A stretch of DNA of 13,569 nucleotides from an uncultured Oscillospiraceae bacterium (GTDB lineage Bacteria; Bacillota; Clostridia; Oscillospirales; Oscillospiraceae): contig CAKTOJ010000040.1 in NCBI GenBank assembly GCA_934589665.1, forward strand, positions 1-13,569, read 5' to 3'. Shown piece after piece: positions 7,097 through 13,510 of the stretch (positions are counted from its first letter, which is position 1; each line of letters opens with the position of its first letter). Made by a program: the position numbers and the translations under genes. Below the pieces are notes generated by a model. That model was not told the DNA's origin. It did not search any database and was given only the letters and a program-made list of their open reading frames with translations.

Positions 7097-7906
7097 ATGA
7101 AACGACTGCTTTCCGCTTTTCTTGCAGTGCTGGCGCTTCTCGCCCTCGCGGGCTGCGGCGCGCAGCCGGACACCCCTGAAGAGCCGGATATTCCGCCAGC
7201 GGACGCAGAAGCCTATCTCACGGACGCGGACGTGCCGCTGGACGAGCGGGCGCTCACGCGCGCCGCGCCGGACTTTCTCGACGCACAGCAGCAGCTGCTC
7301 TACCGGCAAACCGCCGCGCTCTACGACGCCATGTTCGGCGGCGAGACGACCGGCATCGACACCGATTTTCCCGCGCCGACCGGTGCATCGGACGAGCACG
7401 GCACCTACACGCCTGACGATTCCGAATACGCCTACATCGGCTCCGAGGGCCGCTATCAGGACTGGGCTGACTTTGACCGCGTGGTACACGGCGTATTCAC
7501 CGAGCGCCTTTGGTCAGAACTCAATGCTCTCCCCGTCTACGTCGAGCATGACGGGCAGCTCTACATTCTCGACGCCTCCTACGGCGGCCAATACTACAAC
7601 GACAGCTTCCCCGATGAATTCGCTTTGACCGCGCAGACGGATGAGCGCATCGAGTTCACAGTGACGGCGCACTATTCCTACCCTTACCCGCGTCAGGGTG
7701 AGAGCTATGAAGCGCGCGACGAGCGGATAAAAACGAGCTATGAGTTCACGCTCACCTTCCCCGTCGTTCTGCTCCGCACGGATGCAGGCTGGCGCTTTGA
7801 TGTGTTCTGTACCGGCACGGCCGCTGAGATGCACTGTCCCGACGCCGTGTTCGATGGCGTCACGGAGACAGATTTCTACGGAGATTCTTACAGCGCCGGC
7901 GTATAA
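7097..7906 (+). CDS. Putative lipoprotein, function unknown (possibly IseA-like)
   Basis: A 269-residue exported lipoprotein. The N-terminus has a lysine/arginine, a hydrophobic core and the lipobox LALAGC with Cys20 as the predicted lipid attachment site. A Pro/Glu/Asp-rich linker follows (about 24-50). I do not recognise the mature protein with certainty. Its second half has a cystatin-like alternation: an ELNALPVYVEHDGQLYILDA segment, a GGQYYNDSF turn, then strands with FTVTAHYSY and a final WRFDVFCTG. This recalls IseA-type inhibitors of cell-wall DL-endopeptidases, but that is a weak, pattern-based suggestion. The ATG at 7097 has AGGAGG 9 nt upstream; the in-frame ATG at 7088 overlaps that site. 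It follows queH by 31 bp and ends 26 bp before a strong terminator. Composition matches its neighbours, so no sign of transfer. Confidence 0.85.
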   Translation: MKRLLSAFLAVLALLALAGCGAQPDTPEEPDIPPADAEAYLTDADVPLDERALTRAAPDFLDAQQQLLYRQTAALYDAMFGGETTGIDTDFPAPTGASDEHGTYTPDDSEYAYIGSEGRYQDWADFDRVVHGVFTERLWSELNALPVYVEHDGQLYILDASYGGQYYNDSFPDEFALTAQTDERIEFTVTAHYSYPYPRQGESYEARDERIKTSYEFTLTFPVVLLRTDAGWRFDVFCTGTAAEMHCPDAVFDGVTETDFYGDSYSAGV

Positions 7907-7932
7907 GCGCGGCATTCCCCCCATACAGTCAA

Positions 7933-7966
7933 AAGGAGCCTGACGGTGTCTGCCGTCAGGCTCCTT
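7933..7966. terminator. Bidirectional rho-independent terminator between convergent genes
   Basis: A perfect 14-bp stem, AAGGAGCCTGACGG (7933-7946) and CCGTCAGGCTCCTT (7953-7966), with a 6-nt loop. It is followed by a pyrimidine-rich CTTCGTCTTCT on the plus strand and by TTTTGACT on the minus strand. It lies between the stops of the plus-strand lipoprotein gene and the minus-strand aspartate kinase gene and can end both transcripts. It is the main content of the 7907-7982 gap. Confidence 0.9.
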
Positions 7967-7982
7967 CTTCGTCTTCTACCCG

Positions 7983-8957
7983 TCACAGGCAAAGTGCATC
8001 GTGCACAGCGCACAGCGCCGCATCCGCGTCCTCCGCACGCACGAGCAGCGTCACGCGCTGCTCGCCCTCCTCGATGCCGAGCACCGTGCCCACCGTACTC
8101 TCGACTCCCGTGACCGCCGCACGAATCGCCGCAAGCGATGGGAGCGACGTTCCAATGGCCGTCACGCGCACCGCTTCTCCCCCGACGCCGTGGCTGCGCG
8201 TCACACCGGTCACACCGCCGCAGTCCGCCTCCGGCACAATGCGCGTGCCGATGCTCTCCGGCTCACACGAGCGCACCTCCAGCACTGTGCCGTAACGTGC
8301 CGCCAGCGCGACCGAGCGGTCATGGAGCACCTGAGCGCCGCAGGCGGCCAGACGCAGCATGTGGTCGTAGGAAACGCTTTCGAGCCGCCGCGCGGTCGGG
8401 CACACGCGCGGATCGGTGGTATACACGCCGTCGACGTCGGTGTAGATGACGCAGCGCTCCGCGCTGAGGAAAGCCGCCAGCGCCACAGCGCTCGTATCGC
8501 TGCCGCCGCGCCCGAGCGTGGTCACGTCCCCCGCCTCATCTACGCCCTGAAAGCCCGCCGCGAGCACAACTCTGCCCGCCGCAAGCTCGCGGCGGATGCG
8601 CTCCGCGCCCACAGCCGTGACGCTCGCTCCGCCGTGCACGCCGTCGGTCAGGATCGGCGCCTGCCAGCCTGAGAGCGATACCGCCGGGACACCGAGCGTG
8701 TGGAGCGCGATCGCGCCGAGGGCAGTGCTGGCCGTTTCACCGGTGGCAAGGAGCGCGTCGAGCTCACGTGGCGGCGCGTCATCCGTCAGCTCACGGGCAC
8801 GTGCAAGCAGTTCATCTGTCGTGTCGCCCTGTGCGCTGAGCACGGCGACAACCTCGTCTCCCGCCTCCCACGCGCGTTTGACGATCTCCATGGCGCGCAG
8901 CAGGTGCGTGCGGTCGCGCACACTGCTGCCGCCGAATTTTTGTACAATCAGGCTCAT
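7983..8957 (-). CDS. Aspartate kinase, short form with reduced regulatory region
   Basis: Aspartate kinase makes aspartyl-phosphate, the first step to lysine, threonine, methionine and diaminopimelate. Kinase-domain motifs are clear: KFGGSSV (7-13), SAQGDTTDEL (41-50), GFQGVD, the nucleotide-binding GRGGSDTSAVALA (149-161) and YTDVDGVYTTDPR (172-184). The total length is 324 residues against about 400 for the usual enzyme with two ACT domains. After the kinase domain ends near GTRIV (237-241), only about 80 residues remain. They look like a degenerate second ACT unit (VRVTAIGTS to the end), with most of the first ACT unit missing. No frameshift is seen. The ATG at 8957 has GAAGGGA about 6 nt upstream; an in-frame ATG at 9032 lacks a ribosome-binding site. 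It lies 90 bp after the pheB-type gene, with a terminator-like hairpin between. Confidence 0.92.
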   Translation of the reverse strand: MSLIVQKFGGSSVRDRTHLLRAMEIVKRAWEAGDEVVAVLSAQGDTTDELLARARELTDDAPPRELDALLATGETASTALGAIALHTLGVPAVSLSGWQAPILTDGVHGGASVTAVGAERIRRELAAGRVVLAAGFQGVDEAGDVTTLGRGGSDTSAVALAAFLSAERCVIYTDVDGVYTTDPRVCPTARRLESVSYDHMLRLAACGAQVLHDRSVALAARYGTVLEVRSCEPESIGTRIVPEADCGGVTGVTRSHGVGGEAVRVTAIGTSLPSLAAIRAAVTGVESTVGTVLGIEEGEQRVTLLVRAEDADAALCAVHDALCL

Positions 8958-8979
8958 GTCAGATCCCTTCTCCAACTGC

Positions 8980-9023
8980 AAAAAAATGGATCGGCAAACC
9001 GCAAAGCAGTCTGCTGATCCATT
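8980..9023 (-). terminator. Terminator-like hairpin ahead of the aspartate kinase gene (possible attenuator)
   Basis: On the minus strand AATGGATCAGCAGAC pairs with GTTTGCCGATCCATT over 15 positions (one A/C mismatch and one G-U pair) around a 9-nt loop, followed directly by five more T residues. It ends 22 nt before the aspartate kinase ATG, leaving room only for the ribosome-binding site. It could end the pheB transcript, or control read-through into the kinase gene. A poor promoter-like TGAACC-18 bp-TACAAT (9045-9050 and 9021-9026) would start transcription inside the hairpin and so avoid it. No lysine riboswitch or T-box would fit in the 90-bp gap. Confidence 0.65.
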
Positions 9024-9047
9024 GTATGCCATAGAATAGAGAGGGGT

Positions 9048-9488
9048 TCAGCCCGCGAGGATCTCAAACTTCACCACGCCCGCCGTCTCCGCGGCGCAGG
9101 CGATAAGCTCTTCGAGCGATTCACGCATGTCGCTCGTCTCCGCCGAGATGGTCACTGCGGCGCAGCCGTTGGTCGGGATGCTCTGGTTGATGGTAAGTAT
9201 ATTCGCGCCGGAACCGGCAAAAATAGAAAGGACATTGCTCAACACGCCCGGATTATCCTTGAGCAGGGCATAGAACGTGATAATGCGGCCAGTTTTCATG
9301 TCATTGAAGGGCTGAACACTGTCGCGGTACTTATAAAACGCGCTGCGGCTGATGCCGACCTGCCGCGCGGCCTCGCCCGCCGTGGACACCTCGCCCGCAT
9401 GGAGCATCCGCTTGGCCTCGGCCACCTTCAGGAAAATTTCCGGCAGCGCATCCGCTGCGACCAGATAAAACTTCGTTTTTGCGCCCAT
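9048..9488 (-). CDS. pheB: ACT domain protein of the PheB/UPF0735 family
   Basis: A 146-residue protein matching the PheB/UPF0735 family over its full length. The N-terminal part has a helix-turn-helix-like unit (GEAARQVGISRSAFYKYRDSV, about 38-58). The C-terminal part is one ACT domain (about 69-145) with the ligand-site region KDNPGVLSNVLSIF and the NILTINQSIPTNG strand-turn. ACT domains usually bind amino acids; in Bacillus pheB sits next to pheA (prephenate dehydratase). Here the partner is instead a short aspartate kinase 90 bp downstream. Whether the protein binds DNA or acts on the kinase is not known. The ATG at 9488 has GGAG 11 nt upstream, and the promoter at 9535-9563 gives a leader of about 40 nt. 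Confidence 0.88.
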   Translation of the reverse strand: MGAKTKFYLVAADALPEIFLKVAEAKRMLHAGEVSTAGEAARQVGISRSAFYKYRDSVQPFNDMKTGRIITFYALLKDNPGVLSNVLSIFAGSGANILTINQSIPTNGCAAVTISAETSDMRESLEELIACAAETAGVVKFEILAG

Positions 9489-9534
9489 TGTTGTTCACAC
9501 TCCATGGTCAAATGTCTTTTGTTGATGATTGCGG

Positions 9535-9563
9535 ATTGTATCATAATTTTGTACGGATGGCAA
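9535..9563 (-). promoter_or_regulatory. Sigma-A-type promoter of the pheB-aspartate kinase unit
   Basis: On the minus strand TTGCCA (9558-9563), a 17-bp spacer and TACAAT (9535-9540), with a TGA directly before the -10 giving an extended -10. The predicted start is near 9528. The -35 box and part of the spacer overlap one arm of the inverted repeat at 9551-9587. Confidence 0.75.
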
Positions 9564-9587
9564 CCGCTTTTTTCACCATATCCGTAC
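9551..9587. repeat. Inverted repeat in the pheB/ytvI divergent region (candidate operator)
   Basis: GTACGGAT (9551-9558) and its exact complement ATCCGTAC (9580-9587) are separated by 21 bp; allowing a 2-nt bulge, the match extends by GG/CC. One arm covers the spacer and edge of the -35 of the pheB promoter, and the other lies upstream of it and just before the ytvI ribosome-binding site. The rest of the 118-bp gap (9489-9606) holds no clear plus-strand promoter; the nearest match is TTGTTG-17 bp-CATAAT (9519-9547), which is weak. Confidence 0.5.
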
Positions 9588-9592
9588 CGCAT

Positions 9593-9599
9593 AAGGAGG
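9593..9599 (+). promoter_or_regulatory. Ribosome-binding site deciding the TTG start of the ytvI-like gene
   Basis: AAGGAGG, a near-perfect Shine-Dalgarno sequence, 7 nt before the TTG at 9607. The first in-frame ATG lies far inside the second membrane segment, so this site fixes the start. Confidence 0.8.
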
Positions 9600-9606
9600 C
9601 GTCGGC

Positions 9607-10674
9607 TTGCATTCTGCACAAAAAAAGGAATTTCTCATCACTTTCGCCTATGCTGCATCGCTTCTCGCGCTTGCCTACCTCTTCTTCCGCTACCTGTTCT
9701 GGTGGCTCCTGCCCTTTTTTCTTGCCATCGCCGCCGCGGCCGCGATGGAGCCCGCCGTTCGGTTTTTGCAGCGCCGCTTTCATTTTCAGCGCGGCTTTTC
9801 CGCCGCGGTGCTGACGCTCTTTCTGCTCTTCCTGCTCGGCGGTCTGCTCTCGCTGCTCCTCTCTTCTCTTTTTTCCGAGGCTGAAAGCTTTCTCACGTTA
9901 GCTCCCCGCGCACTGGGCACGCTGCCGGAATACACCGCACAGCTGACCGCGCGGCTTGAGGCCTACTGCGCGCTCTGTCCCGAGTGGCTCCAGACATTTT
10001 TCGCCGGGCAGCTTGCCGAGCTCTCCGTTCGGCTCAGCGAGATCCTCAGTGCTCTGCTCGGCCGGCTTTTGAGCGCGCTGGCGGCGCTGGCCGCCTCTCT
10101 GCCGCGCTTTCTGCTCGCAGGCGCTACAACAGTGCTGGCCGTCTTTTTCCTCTCGTCCTCTTACCCCGCACTGCGCGCCGCTGCGCGGGAGCGCCTGCCG
10201 CATGAGGCGCGGGAGCGCTTGCTGCTCTGGCGTGGCTGTCTCACCCGCTCAATCGGCCGATGGCTGCGCGCGCAGGCGGCATTGTGCTTTTTGACGTTCT
10301 GCCAGCTTCTCCTCGGCTTCTTTCTTCTGCGTGAGCGCTATGCGCTGCTCGCCGCCTTTCTCGTCACCCTTGTCGACGCGCTGCCGGTATTCGGCACGGG
10401 AACCGTGCTCATTCCGTGGGCGCTCGTCAAGCTTCTCTCCGGCAATGTACCGCGCGCAGCCGCGCTGCTCGCGCTCTACCTCTGCACGCTCACCGTGCGC
10501 AACATCATGGAGCCGCGCCTGATGGCCGCGCAGGCCGGTCTGCCGCCTATCGCGTCGCTCGCCGCCATGTACCTCGGCTTTTGCAGCTTCGGCGTAGCGG
10601 GGATGATCCTCTTTCCCTTTCTCCTTCTGCTCATCTCCCAACTCCGGCATGCAAAAAAGGAAGGCTCAGTCTGA
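9607..10674 (+). CDS. ytvI: YtvI-like AI-2E family (PF01594) membrane protein
   Basis: A 355-residue polytopic membrane protein of the AI-2E transporter superfamily. It is closest in layout to the sporulation membrane protein YtvI of Bacillus (about 370 residues). Paired hydrophobic segments lie near the N-terminus (about 9-50) and at about 58-85. A long periplasmic-side helical section follows (about 90-160), then several more segments to the end. The conserved motif near residue 258, DALPVFGTGTVLIPWA, is characteristic of YtvI-type members, and the EPRLM...GLPP segment also fits the superfamily. Its transported substrate is unknown. The start is a TTG with a strong ribosome-binding site. 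The stop codon lies inside the stem of the terminator at 10654-10686. It is convergent with the penicillin-binding protein gene. Confidence 0.88.
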   Translation: MHSAQKKEFLITFAYAASLLALAYLFFRYLFWWLLPFFLAIAAAAAMEPAVRFLQRRFHFQRGFSAAVLTLFLLFLLGGLLSLLLSSLFSEAESFLTLAPRALGTLPEYTAQLTARLEAYCALCPEWLQTFFAGQLAELSVRLSEILSALLGRLLSALAALAASLPRFLLAGATTVLAVFFLSSSYPALRAAARERLPHEARERLLLWRGCLTRSIGRWLRAQAALCFLTFCQLLLGFFLLRERYALLAAFLVTLVDALPVFGTGTVLIPWALVKLLSGNVPRAAALLALYLCTLTVRNIMEPRLMAAQAGLPPIASLAAMYLGFCSFGVAGMILFPFLLLLISQLRHAKKEGSV

Positions 10675-10686
10675 GCCTTCCTTTTT
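10654..10686. terminator. Perfect palindromic bidirectional terminator, overlapping the ytvI stop
   Basis: A 33-bp perfect palindrome centred on 10670: AAAAAGGAAGGCTCAG, one base, then the exact complement ending in TTTTT. It gives a GC-containing hairpin flanked by A and T runs on both strands, the form of a two-way intrinsic terminator. The ytvI stop (10672-10674) is in the right arm, and the penicillin-binding protein stop (10693-10695) is 6 bp away. Confidence 0.9.
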
Positions 10687-10692
10687 CATTTC

Positions 10693-13329
10693 TTATGCCG
10701 CATTGCTCAGCAGCCAGTCGAGGAACGCCGCATTTTCCGCCGTTCCGCCCGACCGCTTCTCCTCCGCGGCCGGCGCGTCGCCCGGTGCATCGGGATCGGA
10801 CGGCTGCTCAGGATCGGTGGGCACCCAGGTACCGTTTTCATCGAAATAGCCGTTATCCGGCTGCTCCGGTTCGGTGTACCGGTGCACATCACAGGTGCCG
10901 CGCATCGTCAGATCCACCAGCACGTTCTCGCTGTCGTTTGCCGTGATGGCGTTGCCCTCGGGAATGACAAAGCCCGGATCTGCCGCCTTCATGGCCGCAT
11001 ATTCATCCTGCTGGCTTGCACTCAAGGGGGTGAGCAGGATGCTGCGCTCGTAGCCCCAGCCGTTCGTCAGGTTCTCCGTCGTGAAGTCAATCGCGTTGAC
11101 CGTCTTTACGCTCTCCGTCGGGCAGTATTCACCGGCAAGCTTGCCGCTCTCCGTGCAGATATTGATGTGCACATGACCGTCGCATGTGAGTGAGGGGGCA
11201 TAGTCCTTGTCCACCCACACGGTCTGCACATCCTGACACAGCGGGCCCTGCAAAAGGCCGGTGCGCGTGCAGGCCGTCACCTGCACCATGTTGTTCGGCG
11301 TGCCGGTGAAATCCTTGTTCGGCAGATTCTCGTGAACCTTGCTCATCACCAGCTTCCACAGGTTCGCCGCCGGGTTGCCGGAGGCGGAAATGCGGGCGTT
11401 GTGATCGTAGCCGATCCACACCGCCGCCGTATAATACGGCGTGTAGCCGACAAAATAACGGTCGTAGTTGTTGCTGGTCGTACCGGTCTTGCCGGCGATG
11501 GTCATGCCAGAGAAGGCCGCACCCGTGCCGGTGCCGCTGCGCACGACATTTTTAAGCAGCTCGTTGATCGTATAGGCGGTGGACTCCTTCATCGCGGGCC
11601 ACGACTCCTGCTTGTTCTCCAGCACGAGATTGCCGTTGTTGTCGCGCACCTCGATGTACGTGCGCGGCTTGGTGTACACGCCGTCGTTGGCAAAGGCGGA
11701 ATAGGCCGCCGCCATCTCCACCGTATTCACGCCGCGCGTCAGGCCGCCGAGACCGAGCGCGGCGGAGTTGACGTCGTCGTTGACAAGCGTTGTAAAGCCG
11801 AGCTTCTGCGTCATAAACTCATAAGAGGCCGAAGCGCCGAGCTTTTCAAGCACGCGCACCGCCGCCGTGTTGGTAGACACACGCAGCGCTTCGCGCAGCG
11901 TAATGAGTCCCTTGTAGCCGGAATACGAGTTTTTCGGCCAGCCCTTTTCTGTGCCGGCGTCGTTTTCCATCATACGCACCGGATAGTCGTCGACCACCGT
12001 CGCGGTATTGATCGTTCCGTTATCAAGCGCGGGCGCATAGGCCGCGATCGGCTTGATGGCGCTGCCGCACGGGCGGGAGGCCGTGGCGTAGTTGAAGAGG
12101 AAGCGGCCCTCGCGCTCGCCGATGCGTCCGGCCATAGCGACGATGTTGCCCGTCTCGTTGTCGATCACCGTCATGCCCGACTGGAGCTGCTCGCCCTTGG
12201 CCGAGGTGTAGGGCAGATTGCTCTGGTCGCCGTAAACCTTTTCAACCAGCTCCTGCATTTCAGGATCAACGGTCGCGTAGATCCGGTAGCCGCCGGTGTA
12301 GAGCAGCTTCTGCGCCGCATCGACCGAATAGCTCTTTTCCGTATGCAGCGCATCGACCACATCGAGAAACACCTGCTCAACAAAGTAAGAGTCGTACGCC
12401 TCCGTGACCGTTTCGACCGGCGTATCACTGCCGTTGTCGGAGGCAACATAGTCGCTGTCCCAGACAAAGACGAGTTTTTCATTCATTGCCTGCTCATACG
12501 CCGCGTCATCGAGATAGCCGAGCTCATGCATCTTGCCGAGGACGGTCTCTTGACGCTCCTTATTCTTCTCGCGGTAGGTCTTGCCGCTGTTGAGCGTGCC
12601 CTGACGCGACGGATCGTAGAGCGAGGGATACTGCGTGATGCCGACGATGGCCGCACCCTCGGCCACGTCCAGCTCGCTGGCGTGCTTGCCGAAGTAGTTC
12701 TCCGCCGCAGCCTCAATGCCGTAGGACTTGTTGCCGAAGTAGACGATGTTGAGATACATCGTCAATATCTCTTCGCGCGAATAGTTCTTGGCAAAGCGCA
12801 GCGCCTGAAAGATCTCGGTAATCTTGCGTTTGATGGTCGGCTCGTTATTGCCCGTCAGGTTTTTAATAACCTGCTGGGTGATGGTCGAGCCGCCGCGCTG
12901 GTTCCCGCCGCCGGTGAGCATGGTGAACACGGCCTTACCGGTTGACTTCCAGTCCACGCCGTGGTGCTGGAAGAAGCGCTCGTCCTCAATGGACACCAGC
13001 GCCTGCCAGACATGATCCGGGATGTCGGAATATTCGATGCTCGTCCGGTCCTCCGAGCCGTGGATCTTCGTCAGCTCCACCCACTCGCCCGTCGTCTTGT
13101 CCTGATAGTAGACCACAGAGCTCTGATTGAGCGTATAGGCGCTCGCGTCGATATCGAGCAACGGCTCGAGCGTCGTATGGACGTACTTCATGAAAATGCC
13201 GAAAAACATCAGCGACGTCACAATGCCGATGGCAAGGACCGTGCCGGCGATTTTGAGCACCGTATATCCGGCGCTTCTCCTTTTGTTCTTTCTGTGAGGC
13301 GCATGAGTGCTCTCGCGTCGTTCTTCCAT
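10693..13329 (-). CDS. Class A penicillin-binding protein (PBP1A-type transglycosylase/transpeptidase)
   Basis: A bifunctional enzyme that polymerises glycan strands and cross-links peptides in peptidoglycan, 878 residues. A basic cytoplasmic tail (1-21) and one membrane anchor (about 24-48) come first. The GT51 transglycosylase domain has SIEDERFFQHHG with catalytic Glu115, RGGSTITQQ (about 145-153) and KITEIFQALRFAKNYSREEIL. The transpeptidase domain has all three active-site motifs: SAIK with nucleophile Ser423, STN at 485-487 and KTG at 614-616. Cys421 stands just before the SxxK motif (RPCGSAIK), where Pro-Gly is more usual. A Cys-containing C-terminal region (about 690-750) is followed by an acidic Pro-rich tail. 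The ATG at 13329 has AAGGAGGT about 8 nt upstream. It has its own promoter at 13410-13438 and is monocistronic, ending at the shared terminator. Confidence 0.96.
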   Translation of the reverse strand: MEERRESTHAPHRKNKRRSAGYTVLKIAGTVLAIGIVTSLMFFGIFMKYVHTTLEPLLDIDASAYTLNQSSVVYYQDKTTGEWVELTKIHGSEDRTSIEYSDIPDHVWQALVSIEDERFFQHHGVDWKSTGKAVFTMLTGGGNQRGGSTITQQVIKNLTGNNEPTIKRKITEIFQALRFAKNYSREEILTMYLNIVYFGNKSYGIEAAAENYFGKHASELDVAEGAAIVGITQYPSLYDPSRQGTLNSGKTYREKNKERQETVLGKMHELGYLDDAAYEQAMNEKLVFVWDSDYVASDNGSDTPVETVTEAYDSYFVEQVFLDVVDALHTEKSYSVDAAQKLLYTGGYRIYATVDPEMQELVEKVYGDQSNLPYTSAKGEQLQSGMTVIDNETGNIVAMAGRIGEREGRFLFNYATASRPCGSAIKPIAAYAPALDNGTINTATVVDDYPVRMMENDAGTEKGWPKNSYSGYKGLITLREALRVSTNTAAVRVLEKLGASASYEFMTQKLGFTTLVNDDVNSAALGLGGLTRGVNTVEMAAAYSAFANDGVYTKPRTYIEVRDNNGNLVLENKQESWPAMKESTAYTINELLKNVVRSGTGTGAAFSGMTIAGKTGTTSNNYDRYFVGYTPYYTAAVWIGYDHNARISASGNPAANLWKLVMSKVHENLPNKDFTGTPNNMVQVTACTRTGLLQGPLCQDVQTVWVDKDYAPSLTCDGHVHINICTESGKLAGEYCPTESVKTVNAIDFTTENLTNGWGYERSILLTPLSASQQDEYAAMKAADPGFVIPEGNAITANDSENVLVDLTMRGTCDVHRYTEPEQPDNGYFDENGTWVPTDPEQPSDPDAPGDAPAAEEKRSGGTAENAAFLDWLLSNAA

Positions 13330-13355
13330 GATGCGCCACCTCCTTTTGAGAATTG

Positions 13356-13373
13356 AAAAAGCGGCTGGCCGCT
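13356..13373 (-). other. Short hairpin with T run in the penicillin-binding protein leader
   Basis: On the minus strand AGCGG-CCAG-CCGCT (13360-13373) is followed by TTTTC, ending about 15 nt before the ribosome-binding site of the penicillin-binding protein gene. It is inside the predicted 5' leader (start near 13403). The stem is only 5-6 bp plus possible G-U pairs, so it is a weak terminator-like element at best. Confidence 0.35.
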
Positions 13374-13409
13374 CCGTATCCGTTTGTTTCCTATAGCAAT
13401 AGATAGTTT

Positions 13410-13438
13410 ATTGTAATACAAAACCCGCAGGATGTCAA
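13410..13438 (-). promoter_or_regulatory. Strong sigma-A promoter of the penicillin-binding protein gene
   Basis: On the minus strand a consensus TTGACA (13433-13438), a 17-bp spacer and TACAAT (13410-13415). The predicted start near 13403 leaves a leader of about 74 nt before the ATG at 13329. Confidence 0.88.
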
Positions 13439-13440
13439 AC

Positions 13441-13469
13441 TTGCATTGTGCGCGAAAATGCGCTATACT
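13441..13469 (+). promoter_or_regulatory. Sigma-A promoter of the DUF1292 gene
   Basis: TTGCAT (13441-13446), a 17-bp spacer and TATACT (13464-13469), pointing right. The predicted start near 13476 is about 35 nt before the ATG at 13511. Its -35 box is only 2 bp from that of the divergent penicillin-binding protein promoter. Confidence 0.75.
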
Positions 13470-13510
13470 GCCTGTATCGCAAATCTTAAACTTTGGAGGA
13501 GGACACCCCC

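Noticed and set aside
8001..8672. 223-codon open frame opposite the aspartate kinase gene
   Set aside because: It is Arg/His/Ala rich with no known motif and no ribosome-binding site; the kinase frame explains the sequence.
8958..9032. Longer aspartate kinase start at an in-frame ATG (9032)
   Set aside because: There is no Shine-Dalgarno sequence before it, the 25 extra residues do not belong to the family, and they are encoded by the terminator-like hairpin. The ATG at 8957 begins the conserved MSLIVQKFGG.
8958..9047. Lysine riboswitch or T-box leader before the aspartate kinase
   Set aside because: The gap is only 90 bp, far too short for either, and no T-box sequence or riboswitch core is seen. 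Only a single hairpin with a T run is supported.
11332..12945. 537-codon open frame on the plus strand opposite the penicillin-binding protein gene
   Set aside because: It has no ribosome-binding site or recognisable domain, is rich in Arg, His and Val as expected from the complement of GC-rich codons, and lies wholly inside a clear enzyme gene. It is a shadow frame.
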